The notes: generated by a model from the sequence alone, not told the origin. A stretch of 64,000 nt of DNA from Tabrizicola caldifontis (GCF_004762095.1 NZ_SIJH01000006.1:62001-126000), one strand, 5' to 3'. Positions 46,103 through 55,076 are shown, counted from the stretch's first letter. Translations and numbers: made by a program.

Positions 46103-47353
46103 ATGCCAGCAACCGGGGACAACCTGCGGATCAATTCCGTGCGGCTGTGGGACAGCCTGATGGAGATGGCGAAGATCGGCCCGGGCGTGGCGGGCGGCAA
46201 CAACCGCCAGACCCTGACCGATGCCGATGGCGAGGGGCGGCACCTCTTTGCCTCCTGGTGCAAGGCGGCCGGCCTGACCATGGGCGTCGATACCATGGGC
46301 AACATGTTCGCCACCCGTGCGGGCACCGACCCCGAGGCGCTGCCGGTCTACATGGGAAGCCACCTCGACACCCAGCCCACGGGCGGCAAGTACGACGGGG
46401 TGCTCGGAGTCCTGGGTGCTCTGGAAGTCGTGCGCACGCTGAACGACATGGGGGTGAAGACCCGCCGCCCGATCGTGGTAACGAACTGGACGAACGAGGA
46501 AGGTACGCGCTTTGCCCCGGCGATGCTGGCCTCGGGCGTCTTTGCCGGCATGCATGACGAGGCCTGGGCCAAGGACCGCCGCGATGCGGAAGGCAAGCGG
46601 TTCGGCGACGAGCTGGCCCGCATCGGCTGGGAGGGCGACGAGAAGGTCGGTGCGCGCAAGATGCATGCGATGCTGGAACTTCACATCGAGCAGGGCCCGA
46701 TTCTCGAGGCCGAGGGCAAGGACATCGGCGTCGTGACCCATGGTCAGGGTCTGTGGTGGCTACAGATCACCTTGACGGGAAAAGAGGCGCATACAGGATC
46801 GACGCCGATGCACATGCGGGTGAATGCCGGCCTCGGCATGGCGCGGATCACGGAACGGGTCCACCAGATCGCAATGAGCCACCAGCCGAACGCCGTGGGG
46901 GCCGTGGGCCAGTGCAACGTCTGGCCGAACTCGCGCAACGTGATTCCCGGCAAGGCGGTGTTCACGGTGGACATCCGCAGCCCCGAGCAGGCCAAGCTCG
47001 ACGCGATGCGCGCCGAGGTGGAACGCGCGGCCCACGCGGTGGCACGCGAGCTGGGCCTTGGCTGCGAGATCGAGCCGGTGGGCCATTTCGACCCCGTCAC
47101 CTTCGACCCCGGCTTGGTGAAGGTCGTCAGGCAAGCTGCTGAAAAGCTGGGATATTCCCACATGGACATTGTCAGCGGCGCCGGCCACGACGCATGTTGG
47201 ATCAACCGCGTCGCGCCCACGGTGATGATCATGTGCCCCTGCGTGGACGGGCTTTCCCACAACGAGGCAGAGGAGATCAGCCCGGAATGGGCCGCGGCGG
47301 GGACGGACGTGCTGCTGCATGCCTGCCTTGAGGTGGCGGAGGTCGTCGCCTGA
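46103..47353 (+). CDS. Zn-dependent N-carbamoyl amino acid amidohydrolase (beta-ureidopropionase-like)
   Basis: A 416-residue M20/HyuC-type hydrolase. Metal ligands appear at His87 (GSHLDTQPTGG), Asp98, Glu133 (TNEEGT), His in LHIEQGP and His in GLSHNEAEE. Family members remove the carbamoyl group from N-carbamoyl-beta-alanine, N-carbamoyl amino acids or allantoate. The adjacent dihydropyrimidinase and RutR boxes favour N-carbamoyl-beta-alanine, the last step of reductive pyrimidine breakdown (PydC-type). A gggagag ribosome site precedes the ATG. First gene of the operon. Confidence 0.87.
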   Translation: MPATGDNLRINSVRLWDSLMEMAKIGPGVAGGNNRQTLTDADGEGRHLFASWCKAAGLTMGVDTMGNMFATRAGTDPEALPVYMGSHLDTQPTGGKYDGVLGVLGALEVVRTLNDMGVKTRRPIVVTNWTNEEGTRFAPAMLASGVFAGMHDEAWAKDRRDAEGKRFGDELARIGWEGDEKVGARKMHAMLELHIEQGPILEAEGKDIGVVTHGQGLWWLQITLTGKEAHTGSTPMHMRVNAGLGMARITERVHQIAMSHQPNAVGAVGQCNVWPNSRNVIPGKAVFTVDIRSPEQAKLDAMRAEVERAAHAVARELGLGCEIEPVGHFDPVTFDPGLVKVVRQAAEKLGYSHMDIVSGAGHDACWINRVAPTVMIMCPCVDGLSHNEAEEISPEWAAAGTDVLLHACLEVAEVVA

Positions 47354-47415
47354 CTGCGCAATCAGGGCGCGGGGCTAAGCAAACGATCGTAAAGATGAAA
47401 GCAGGGAGAGGTTCG

Positions 47416-48870
47416 ATGGCTTCGACGGTGATCAAGGGCGGGACGGTCGTCACGGCGGACCTGACCTATGTGGCCGACGTGAAGATCGAGGGCGGCGTGA
47501 TCGTCGAGATCGGGCAGGGCCTGAAGGGTGACAAGGTTCTGGATGCCAGCGGCTGCTACGTCATGCCCGGCGGCATCGACCCGCATACGCATCTGGAGAT
47601 GCCCTTCATGGGCACCTACTCGGCGGATGACTTCGAAAGCGGCACCCGGGCGGCACTGAGTGGAGGGACCACGATGGTCGTCGATTTCATCCTGCCGGGG
47701 CAGGGTCAGGACCTGATGGATGCGGCAAAGGTCTGGTCGAACAAGTCCACCCGCGCGACCTGCGACTATTCCTACCACATGGCCGTCACCTGGTGGGGCG
47801 AGAAGGTCTGGCAGGGGATCGAGGACTCGGTCAAGGCCGGGATCACCAGTTTCAAGCATTTCATGGCCTACAAGGGCGCGCTCATGGTCAATGACGATGA
47901 GCTGTTCAACAGCTTCCGCCGCGTGGGCGACCTTGGCGGCCTTGCCATGGTCCATGCCGAGAACGGCGATGTGGTGGCGGAACTGACGGCGAAGCTTCTG
48001 AAGGAAGGCAACACCGGCCCCGAGGGCCACGCCTATTCCCGCCCGCCGCAGGTGGAGGGCGAGGCCACGAACCGCGCGATCATGATCGCTGACATGGCCG
48101 GCGTGCCGCTCTACGTCGTCCACGTCTCCTGCGAGGACGCGCATGAGGCGATCCGTCGGGGGCGGGCGGCGGGCAAGCGGGTCTGGGGCGAGCCCCTGAT
48201 CCAGCACCTGACGCTGGACGAGTCAGAATACTTCCACCCCGACTGGGACCATGCCGCCCGCCGCGTCATGTCGCCCCCGTTCCGCAACAAGCAGCACCAG
48301 GACAGCCTCTGGGCCGGGCTGATGAGCGGCTCGCTCTCGGTCGTGGCCACGGACCATTGCAGCTTTACCACCGAACAGAAGCGGTTCGGCCGGGGCGATT
48401 TCTCGAAGATCCCGAACGGGACGGGGGGCCTGGAGGACCGGATGCCGATGCTCTGGACCCACGGGGTGAACACGGGGCGGCTGACACCGAATGAATTTGT
48501 CGCCGTAACCTCAACCAATATCGCGAAAATCCTCAACTGCTATCCAAAGAAGGGCGCGGTTCTGGTAGGCGCGGATGCCGACCTGGTCGTGTGGGATCCC
48601 GAGAAGGAAAAGACCATCTCGGCCGCCACACAGCAGTCGAAGATCGACTATAACGTGTTCGAGGGCCACAAGGTGAAGGGCTTGCCGCGCTATACCCTGA
48701 CCCGCGGCCATGTGGCCATCCACGACGGCGAGGTGCGCACGCAGGAAGGCCACGGCAAGTTCGTCGCTCGTGAGGCGCGCCCGGCGGTTAACCGGGCACT
48801 GACCCAATGGAAGGATCTGACCGCGCCGCGGCCCGTCGAACGGACGGGTATCCCGGCAACGGGGGTGTGA
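47416..48870 (+). CDS. Dihydropyrimidinase (D-hydantoinase)
   Basis: A 484-residue amidohydrolase (PydB/HydA type). Zinc ligands: HTHLEMPFMG near the N-terminus, the carbamylated Lys in SFKHFMAYKGAL, His in YVVHVSCEDAH and Asp in ATDHCSF. It opens the ring of dihydrouracil or dihydrothymine, or hydantoins. I chose the ATG at 47416 (gcagggagag site). The 62-base gap from the amidohydrolase suggests one operon. Dihydropyrimidine dehydrogenase, the first enzyme of the path, is not in the window. Confidence 0.9.
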   Translation: MASTVIKGGTVVTADLTYVADVKIEGGVIVEIGQGLKGDKVLDASGCYVMPGGIDPHTHLEMPFMGTYSADDFESGTRAALSGGTTMVVDFILPGQGQDLMDAAKVWSNKSTRATCDYSYHMAVTWWGEKVWQGIEDSVKAGITSFKHFMAYKGALMVNDDELFNSFRRVGDLGGLAMVHAENGDVVAELTAKLLKEGNTGPEGHAYSRPPQVEGEATNRAIMIADMAGVPLYVVHVSCEDAHEAIRRGRAAGKRVWGEPLIQHLTLDESEYFHPDWDHAARRVMSPPFRNKQHQDSLWAGLMSGSLSVVATDHCSFTTEQKRFGRGDFSKIPNGTGGLEDRMPMLWTHGVNTGRLTPNEFVAVTSTNIAKILNCYPKKGAVLVGADADLVVWDPEKEKTISAATQQSKIDYNVFEGHKVKGLPRYTLTRGHVAIHDGEVRTQEGHGKFVAREARPAVNRALTQWKDLTAPRPVERTGIPATGV

Positions 48871-48876
48871 GGGGTG

Positions 48877-49017
48877 TCAGGGCTCTCCCGGCTCGCTTTC
48901 CTCGTCATCCGCTGCGGGCGGGTGGAAGGCGATGACGGGGGCGTCGAAGTGGATGTCTTCCAGATCCTCGGGCTGCGGCGCAAAAGCGAGGGTCGTCTGC
49001 AAGGTGTCATAAAGCAT
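48877..49017 (-). CDS. 46-residue acidic protein on the opposite strand within the pyrimidine operon
   Basis: A small ORF (MLYDTLQTTLAFAPQPEDLE… ending EESEPGEP), strongly acidic, no membrane segment. Its ribosome site AAGGAGGA (49023-49030) lies exactly 5 bases before the ATG and is the best match to the anti-Shine-Dalgarno sequence in the window. It fills the 224-base gap between the dihydropyrimidinase and ABC ATPase genes but runs against them. I know no family. Confidence 0.6.
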   Translation of the reverse strand: MLYDTLQTTLAFAPQPEDLEDIHFDAPVIAFHPPAADDEESEPGEP

Positions 49018-49094
49018 GGCGGTCCTCCTTTCGTGCTTCAGATGGTAAGCCAATGGCAGGATCGCACGGGCCGACAACGGGAATGTGAAGGAAT

Positions 49095-49898
49095 GTGGGT
49101 GTGAAGGACACGAAAAGTCTGGACCAGCCGGTGATCGAGGCGAAGGGGCTGAACCTTGTCTTTCAGACATCGGACGGGCCGGTGCAGGCGTTGAAGGACG
49201 TGAACCTGACGATCGGCAAGGGCGATTTCGTCAGCTTCATCGGGCCTTCGGGCTGCGGCAAGACCACCTTCCTGCGCTGCATCGCGGCGCTGGAGCATCC
49301 GACCTCGGGAACGCTGACAGTGAACGGCATGACCCCGGACGAGGCACGCCAGAAGCGCGCCTATGGCTATGTGTTCCAGGCGGCAGGGCTGTATCCGTGG
49401 CGGACGATCGCCGGGAACATCAGGTTGCCGCTGGAGATCATGGGGTTCCCGAAGGCCGAGCAGGAAGAACGAACCGAACGGGTGCTGGAGCTGGTGGAGC
49501 TGAAGGGTTTCGGCAAGAAGTTCCCGTGGCAGCTGTCGGGGGGCATGCAGCAGCGCGCCTCGATCGCGCGGGCGCTGGCCTTCGATGCCGACATCCTCTT
49601 GATGGACGAACCCTTCGGCGCACTGGACGAGATCGTTCGCGACCGGCTGAACGAGGAAGTGCTGAAGCTCTGGGCGCGCACCGGCAAGACCATCGGCTTC
49701 GTCACGCATTCGATCCCCGAGGCGGTCTATCTTTCGACCAAGATCGTAGTGATGTCGCCGCGTCCGGGCCGGATCACCGATGTGATCGACAGCCCGCTGC
49801 CGAAAGAGCGCCCGCTCGACATCCGCGACAGCCGCGAGTTCATCGAGATAGCCCACCGCGTGCGCGAGGGGCTGAGGGCGGGACATCAGGATGACTGA
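49095..49898 (+). CDS. ABC transporter ATPase, NitT/TauT type, pyrimidine-associated
   Basis: A 267-residue ATPase: Walker A GPSGCGKTT, Q-loop YVFQAAGLYPW, signature LSGGMQQR, Walker B ILLMDEP, switch His in VTHSIPEA. Two GTG codons (49095 and 49101) can serve as start. It drives import with the two permeases and binding protein downstream. The closest known relatives in this context are importers of pyrimidines or of hydroxymethylpyrimidine (Thi) type. Its end overlaps the next gene by 8 bases. Confidence 0.87.
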   Translation: MGVKDTKSLDQPVIEAKGLNLVFQTSDGPVQALKDVNLTIGKGDFVSFIGPSGCGKTTFLRCIAALEHPTSGTLTVNGMTPDEARQKRAYGYVFQAAGLYPWRTIAGNIRLPLEIMGFPKAEQEERTERVLELVELKGFGKKFPWQLSGGMQQRASIARALAFDADILLMDEPFGALDEIVRDRLNEEVLKLWARTGKTIGFVTHSIPEAVYLSTKIVVMSPRPGRITDVIDSPLPKERPLDIRDSREFIEIAHRVREGLRAGHQDD

Positions 49899-50469
49899 GA
49901 CCCGCCGCGCCTGGCGCGGGCGCCGCGTGGCGCCCAGGACCCCGGCCGAGGCCTGGGGGGCCTTTGCGCGCGAGACGGGTTTTGCGCTGGTGATCGTGCT
50001 GGGCGTCGCGGTCGTGGCGCTCTTCGTCGCGCTGGACGAGGTGAGCCTGAACCCGCGCAACTGGTGGGACTACATCTGGATCAAGGCCATGGCGCTGGTC
50101 TTGGTGCCGCTGATCCTCGGCCATGAGATCTGGCTTCTGTCGAAGCGGCTGGCGGCCTTCCGGCGGGGCGAGGTTTTCGTCGACAGCGATGAAGTCTCGC
50201 CCGAGGCGGTTCCCCCACCCTCGACGCGCAAGAAGCGCGAGACGGCGGCGCAGAAGAAGCGGCGCCAGGCCTTTTGGCGCGAGATGATCATCATCACGGC
50301 GATCTGGCTGTTCTGCACCGTTGCGGTGGCCGTGCTGGTGGTGGACGACTGGCTGAAGGGGCGGCCGTTTGGCGAGGCCGGGCTGATGTTTGTCGGGCTT
50401 CTGGCGATGTATGCGGTGATCGTGGCGATCAACGTGAAGGAAAAGCGTGACAAGGACCGGGGTCTCTAG
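49891..50469 (+). CDS. Membrane protein of unknown function inside the importer operon
   Basis: 192 residues with four predicted helices: ALVIVLGVAVVALFVAL, IKAMALVLVPLILGHEIWLL, IIITAIWLFCTVAVAVLVV and LMFVGLLAMYAVIVAIN. A basic cytoplasmic loop (STRKKRETAAQKKRRQ) joins helices 2 and 3. I know no family. It overlaps the ATPase gene by 8 bases and is followed directly by the next ORF, so it is made together with the importer. Confidence 0.7.
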   Translation: MTETRRAWRGRRVAPRTPAEAWGAFARETGFALVIVLGVAVVALFVALDEVSLNPRNWWDYIWIKAMALVLVPLILGHEIWLLSKRLAAFRRGEVFVDSDEVSPEAVPPPSTRKKRETAAQKKRRQAFWREMIIITAIWLFCTVAVAVLVVDDWLKGRPFGEAGLMFVGLLAMYAVIVAINVKEKRDKDRGL

Positions 50470-50805
50470 ATGGGCGGGATCAGCTTTCTGTGGCTTTCGG
50501 CCGCGACGGCGGTGTTCGTGGCGGCAAATGGCGTCCTGAAGACCTATACCGTCAAGGGCGGCTGGCCGGTGCTGGTCGGCGCGCTGGCGTTGTTCTGTGT
50601 CGGCAACTGGCTGATGGTGCAGGTGATGCGGGCAAACGGGTTGGGGCTGGCGATTGCGCTATCGGCGATCTTCCAGCTGGTTGCCATCTCGCTGATGGCG
50701 ATCGTGGTGTTTGGCGAGCGCCCCTCGCCGCTGCAACTGGCCGGCATGGCGCTGGGTGTGGTGGCAGTGGCGATGATCGCCTGGCCGCAGGGAGGCAGGG
50801 CATGA
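50470..50805 (+). CDS. Four-helix SMR/EamA-type small membrane protein
   Basis: 111 residues with four helices like a single drug/metabolite transporter half (WLSAATAVFVAANGVLKTY; WPVLVGALALFCVGNWLMV; LGLAIALSAIFQLVAISLM; LQLAGMALGVVAVAMIAWP). The Glu that is essential in helix 1 of EmrE is absent (Phe16 at that place), so it is not a standard proton-coupled drug exporter. The ATG follows the previous stop codon with no gap, and its stop overlaps the next permease (ATGA). Possibly an exporter of a breakdown product (speculative). Confidence 0.7.
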   Translation: MGGISFLWLSAATAVFVAANGVLKTYTVKGGWPVLVGALALFCVGNWLMVQVMRANGLGLAIALSAIFQLVAISLMAIVVFGERPSPLQLAGMALGVVAVAMIAWPQGGRA

Positions 50806-51668
50806 GCCGGGCGCTTCCCGTCCTGACCGTCCTCGCCGGGATCGTGGCGATCTGGTATGCCGCTGCGGTCTGGATGAACGCGAAATGGGTCTATGACCAG
50901 GCAGAGCGCGCCGGTCAGCAGGTGACCTGGGCAGAGGTGATCCCCCAGACGATGAACCAGACGCGCCCGCTTCTGCCACCGTCGCACCAGGTGGGGGCAG
51001 AGCTTTGGAAGGGCCTCTTTGGACAGGCCGTCACATCGAAGCGCAGCCTGGTCTATCACGGCTATGTCACCTTCAAGGGCACGATGACGGGGTTCGGCCT
51101 TGGGATCATCGTGGGCGTGCTTCTGGCCATGGCCATCGTGCGCTTCCGCGTAATGGACCAGAGCGTGATGCCCTGGGCGATCATCAGCCAGACCATTCCC
51201 ATCGTTGCGCTGGCGCCGATGATCATCACCTTGTCCAGCCAGCTGGGCATTTCGGGGCGCGATGTGCCGAAGGCGATCATCGCGGCCTATCTGTCCTTCT
51301 TTCCGGTACTGGTCAGCATGGTGAAAGGGTTGCGGGCACCGGACCAGATGCAGCTTGATCTGCTGAAGACCTACAGCGCAAGCCAGACCGAAACCTTCCT
51401 GAAGCTTCGGTTGCCAGCCTCGATGCCGTATTTCTTCGCCTCGCTCAAGGTGGCGGTCGCCGCAAGCCTTGTCGGAACCATCGTGGGCGAGCTGCCGACC
51501 GGCGCGATCGAGGGCCTGGGCGCGCGGATGTTGATCGGATCGCAATTCGGCGAGCCGCTGATCATGTGGGCGGCACTGTTCGCGGCGGCGATCCTGGCAG
51601 GGCTGCTGATCGTGACCGTGGGGCTGGTGGAACGGCTGGCACGCAGGCGCATGGGGGTTCCGGCATGA
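50802..51668 (+). CDS. ABC transporter permease 1
   Basis: A 288-residue binding-protein-dependent permease. The EAA-like loop is in KTYSASQTETFLKLRLPASMPYFF (shown: LKLRLPASMPYFF). Helices include MTGFGLGIIVGVLLAMAIV and AALFAAAILAGLLIVTV. It pairs with permease 2. A long N-terminal periplasmic stretch (residues 25-85) before the core is unusual for the TauC family. Overlaps its neighbours at both ends by ATGA. Confidence 0.87.
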   Translation: MSRALPVLTVLAGIVAIWYAAAVWMNAKWVYDQAERAGQQVTWAEVIPQTMNQTRPLLPPSHQVGAELWKGLFGQAVTSKRSLVYHGYVTFKGTMTGFGLGIIVGVLLAMAIVRFRVMDQSVMPWAIISQTIPIVALAPMIITLSSQLGISGRDVPKAIIAAYLSFFPVLVSMVKGLRAPDQMQLDLLKTYSASQTETFLKLRLPASMPYFFASLKVAVAASLVGTIVGELPTGAIEGLGARMLIGSQFGEPLIMWAALFAAAILAGLLIVTVGLVERLARRRMGVPA

Positions 51669-52510
51669 GCGCACTCTGGATCGCTGTCGCCGTCTGGCTG
51701 GGCGCCTGGGCGTTGAATGTCTGGCTGGCGGGGCAACCGCTGTCGCGAAGGGGGTTCGGCCGCGCGCTGGTTCCGCTGATCTTCGGCGCGACAGTCCTGG
51801 TCTTGTGGGAGGGGTTGGTGCGGGGCCTGGGGGTCGCCCCGGTGATCCTTCCGGCGCCATCGGCCATCGCCGCGAAGATTTCGACCTCGATGCCGGTCCT
51901 GTGGCAGGATTTTGCGCAGACGATCCTCCGGGGGGCAATTCCGGGCTTCCTGATCGGCTGCGGTGCGGCGTTCCTTACCGCCATCGCCATCGACCGTTCA
52001 CCATTTCTGCAGCGCGGGCTTTTGCCAATCGGAAACTTCGTGGCCGCGCTGCCCATCGTCGGCCTGGCGCCGATCCTGGTGATGTGGTTCGGGTTCGACT
52101 GGCAGTCGAAGGCGGCGGTCGTGGTGGTCATGGTGTTCTTCCCGATGCTGGTGAACATCGTTGCCGGTCTTCAGGCGAGCGAGCGGATGCAGCGCGACCT
52201 GATGGCCACCTGGGGGGCAAGCTACTGGCAGAGCCTCATCAAACTGCGCCTGCCGGCGGCGATGCCCTTCGTCTTCAATGGGCTTAAAATTGCATCGACT
52301 CTGGCCCTGATCGGGGCCATCGTTGCCGAATTCTTCGGCAGTCCGATCTACGGCATGGGGTTCCGCATCTCGACCGAGGTCGGGCGGCTTGGCCTTGACA
52401 TGGTCTGGGCCGAGATTGCGGTGGCGGCCTTGGCGGGTTCGGCCTTCTATGGTCTGATCGCCCTGATCGAACGGTGGGTGACATTCTGGCATCCGTCGCA
52501 ACGGCATTAA
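51665..52510 (+). CDS. ABC transporter permease 2
   Basis: A 281-residue permease of the same family with EAA-like loop ATWGASYWQSLIKLRLPAAM and six or more helices (PLIFGATVLVLWEGLV; AAVVVVMVFFPMLVNIV). The ATG overlaps the stop of permease 1. A 39-base gap with a 5-bp hairpin (GCCCG/CGGGC, 52516-52530) separates it from the binding protein gene. Confidence 0.87.
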   Translation: MSALWIAVAVWLGAWALNVWLAGQPLSRRGFGRALVPLIFGATVLVLWEGLVRGLGVAPVILPAPSAIAAKISTSMPVLWQDFAQTILRGAIPGFLIGCGAAFLTAIAIDRSPFLQRGLLPIGNFVAALPIVGLAPILVMWFGFDWQSKAAVVVVMVFFPMLVNIVAGLQASERMQRDLMATWGASYWQSLIKLRLPAAMPFVFNGLKIASTLALIGAIVAEFFGSPIYGMGFRISTEVGRLGLDMVWAEIAVAALAGSAFYGLIALIERWVTFWHPSQRH

Positions 52511-52549
52511 CAAAGGCCCGGGATACGGGCTCAACACGGGAGAACGAAG

Positions 52550-53530
52550 ATGAAGAGACTGATCACGGCGGCCTTCCTGGCAGCGGCAGCCTCTGGCGCC
52601 AGCGCCGAGGATGTGAAGCTGCAGCTGAAATGGGTGACCCAGGCCCAGTTCGCTGGCTATTATGTCGCCAAGGACAAGGGCTTCTATGAAGAGGAGGGCC
52701 TGAACGTCACCATCCTGCCGGGCGGCCCGGACATCGCGCCGACCCAGGTCATCGCCGGTGGCGGCGCCGATGTGGTGGTGGAATGGATGCCGGCGGCGCT
52801 CGCCGCGCGGGAAAAGGGCCTGCCGCTGGTGAACATCGCCCAGCCCTTCAAGTCCTCGGGCATGATGCTGACCTGCCTGAAGGAGACGGGGATCAAGGAG
52901 CCGAAGGATTTTGCCGACAAGACGCTGGGCGTCTGGTTCTTCGGCAACGAATACCCGTTCCTGTCCTGGATGAGCCAGCTCGGTTTCAAGACCGACGGCA
53001 GCCCTGGTGGCGTGACCGTGCTGAAGCAGGGTTTCAACGTGGACCCCTTGCTGCAGAAGCAGGCCGCCTGCATCTCGACCATGACCTACAACGAATACTG
53101 GCAGGTGATCGACGCCGGCATCAGCCCCGACGACCTGGTGACCTTCAAGTATGAGGATCAGGGCGTGGCGACGCTGGAGGACGGGCTTTATGTGCTTGAG
53201 GACCGGCTGGCCGACCCTGCCTTCCAGGAGACGATGGTCAAGTTCGTCCGTGCCAGCATGAAGGGCTGGAAATATGCCGAGGAGAACCCGGACGAAGCCG
53301 CGATGATCGTGCTGGAGAACGACCAGACCGGCGCCCAGACCGAGGCCCACCAGAAGCGGATGATGGGCGAGGTGGCCAAGCTGACCGCCGGCTCGAACGG
53401 CGCGCTTGACCCGGCCGACTACGAACGGACGGTGGCCACGCTGCTGGCCGGCGGGTCCGACCCGGTGATCTCGAAGGCGCCGGAAGGGGCCTGGACCCAC
53501 ATGATCACCGACAAGGCGCTGGCGAACTGA
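52550..53530 (+). CDS. ABC transporter substrate-binding protein, NMT1/THI5-like
   Basis: A 326-residue periplasmic binding protein. Signal peptide MKRLITAAFLAAAASGASAE; then LQLKWVTQAQFAGYYVAKDKG and GGPDIAPTQVIAGGGADVV, typical of the NMT1/ThiY/pyrimidine group. The ligand is most likely a pyrimidine or a hydantoin, from the operon context. An aaggag-like site (gggagaacga) precedes the ATG. The operon ends at a strong terminator. Confidence 0.87.
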   Translation: MKRLITAAFLAAAASGASAEDVKLQLKWVTQAQFAGYYVAKDKGFYEEEGLNVTILPGGPDIAPTQVIAGGGADVVVEWMPAALAAREKGLPLVNIAQPFKSSGMMLTCLKETGIKEPKDFADKTLGVWFFGNEYPFLSWMSQLGFKTDGSPGGVTVLKQGFNVDPLLQKQAACISTMTYNEYWQVIDAGISPDDLVTFKYEDQGVATLEDGLYVLEDRLADPAFQETMVKFVRASMKGWKYAEENPDEAAMIVLENDQTGAQTEAHQKRMMGEVAKLTAGSNGALDPADYERTVATLLAGGSDPVISKAPEGAWTHMITDKALAN

Positions 53531-53550
53531 TCGCTGGACGCTGCTGAAGC

Positions 53551-53586
53551 GGGCGGGCGCGGCCGTGGGTTGCGTCCGCCCTTTCT
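53551..53586 (+). terminator. Intrinsic terminator of the pyrimidine operon
   Basis: GGGCGGGCGC and GCGTCCGCCC form a 10-bp stem with one G-U pair and an 11-base loop, followed by TTTCT, 20 bases after the binding-protein stop codon. Confidence 0.8.
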
Positions 53587-53752
53587 CATGACGTGCCGAC
53601 CTTCCTGCGCGGACAGGGCCATTCGGCGGCACATGCCTGATGCACCGAGCTGTGGAATGGGTGCTGCTTGCCCCGGTGAAGGACTGATCCCGCACTGTCG
53701 CAGGCAGCCCGCGGGAAAGCTTCGCGGGGCTTGGCACTGATTGACTATGCAT

Positions 53753-53778
53753 TGTAAATCGGGACTCATCCTGTAAAT
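53753..53778. promoter_or_regulatory. Direct TGTAAAT repeats before the second ScfR gene
   Basis: TGTAAAT occurs at 53753-53759 and 53772-53778, 19 bases apart (near two helical turns), ending 20 bases before the ATG. The same core forms the arms of the inverted repeat before the first ScfR gene. Likely autoregulatory sites. Confidence 0.5.
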
Positions 53779-53798
53779 GCTTCCGGGAATTCGTTCCG

Positions 53799-55076
53799 AT
53801 GCCGCTGTCCACCCTGACAGGAACACGTCTGCGCGAACGAAGGCTGGCCGCGGGCCTGCGGCAGGCTGACGTGGCAGAGGCGGCCGGAATTTCTGCCAGC
53901 TACCTGAACCTGATCGAACACAACCGGCGCAAGGTTTCGCCCGAGCTGATCGACCGGCTGGCCGGCATTCTGGGCCTGGACCGTGCCGCACTGGCCGGTG
54001 ACGAGGATGCGGCACTGGTCGAGGATCTGCGGGCTGCCGCATCGCGTGCGACACCGACGCTTGCAGAACTCGACCGGGCCGAGGAGTTGGTCAGCCGCTT
54101 TCCCGGCTGGGCCGAGCTTCTGGTGGCGCTGGACCGGCGCGTGCAGATGCTGGAACGCGCGGTCGAAGCTCTGAACGACCGGATGAGCCATGACCCCCAC
54201 CTGTCGCAGGCGCTGCACGAGGTGCTGTCGTCGCTGTCCTCGGTGCGGGCCACAGCAGCAATTCTTGCCGAGACGGAAGACCTTGATCCGCAATGGGCCT
54301 CGCGCTTCCACAGGAACCTGCACCATGACAGCGAACGGCTGGCAGCAGGTGCAGAAGCGCTTGTTGCCTATCTGGATGCAGGCAGCGGAATCGCCGAACA
54401 GGGCATCGCGTCTCCGCAGGAAGAGGTGGAGGACTGGCTTAACCGCCGAGGCTGGATCTTTACCGATGCAGAATTGGCCTCGGGGTGCAGGGATGATGTC
54501 GCCGCGCTGGCTTCTACTGCGGCACGCAGTCTGGCGCAAAGGCTTCTGGCCGAAGCCGCCGCCGATGCGCGCGCGCTGCCCGAGACCGCGTTCGCCGCAG
54601 CCCTTGCCGTCACCGGACCAGACCCCCTGTCGCTGGCCGACCGTTTCGGCGCTGATCCCTTGACGGTCATGCGGCGGCTGGCGCTTCGGTCCGATGTCGC
54701 GGCGGGACTGGTGATCTGCGACGGATCGGGCACGCTGACCTTTCGCAAGCCTGCTTCGGGGTTTCCGTTGCCGCGCTTCGGTGCGGCTTGCCCGCTGTGG
54801 CCGCTTTACACGGCACTCGGCCGACCGGGCCAGCCGGTCGAGGCGCTGGTTTCGATCGCCGGACAGGGCGGACGGACCTTCCGAACGGTTGCCTGGGGCC
54901 AAATGCAACATCCGCAAGGCCTGCGCGGACCCGAACTGAGGGCGGCGGCCATGTTGATTCTTCCGGCAGAGCCGGGGGCTGGTGCGGCTTTGCCTGTCGG
55001 GTCCAGCTGCCGCGTTTGTGCCAAGGCCGAATGCCCGGCACGGCGGGAACCCTCGATCCTGGGCCTTGCCCTCTGA
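53799..55076 (+). CDS. ScfR-family XRE transcriptional regulator (second copy)
   Basis: A 425-residue regulator. XRE helix-turn-helix at residues 8-60 (RLRERRLAAGLRQADVAEAA; SASYLNLIEHNRRKVSPE). The central region is long and lacks the clear ANYFA motif of the first copy. It ends with the Cys pattern SCRVCAKAECPARREPSI of the ScfR C-terminal domain. It is more divergent than the first copy. It begins a set with a receiver, a small membrane protein and a transporter-fused kinase, suggesting control of short-chain acid use. Confidence 0.8.
   Translation: MPLSTLTGTRLRERRLAAGLRQADVAEAAGISASYLNLIEHNRRKVSPELIDRLAGILGLDRAALAGDEDAALVEDLRAAASRATPTLAELDRAEELVSRFPGWAELLVALDRRVQMLERAVEALNDRMSHDPHLSQALHEVLSSLSSVRATAAILAETEDLDPQWASRFHRNLHHDSERLAAGAEALVAYLDAGSGIAEQGIASPQEEVEDWLNRRGWIFTDAELASGCRDDVAALASTAARSLAQRLLAEAAADARALPETAFAAALAVTGPDPLSLADRFGADPLTVMRRLALRSDVAAGLVICDGSGTLTFRKPASGFPLPRFGAACPLWPLYTALGRPGQPVEALVSIAGQGGRTFRTVAWGQMQHPQGLRGPELRAAAMLILPAEPGAGAALPVGSSCRVCAKAECPARREPSILGLAL

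Noticed and set aside
53732-53751. Sigma-54-like promoter (TGGCAC…TGC) before the second ScfR gene
   Set aside because: The GG to GC distance is about four bases too long for a sigma-54 promoter.
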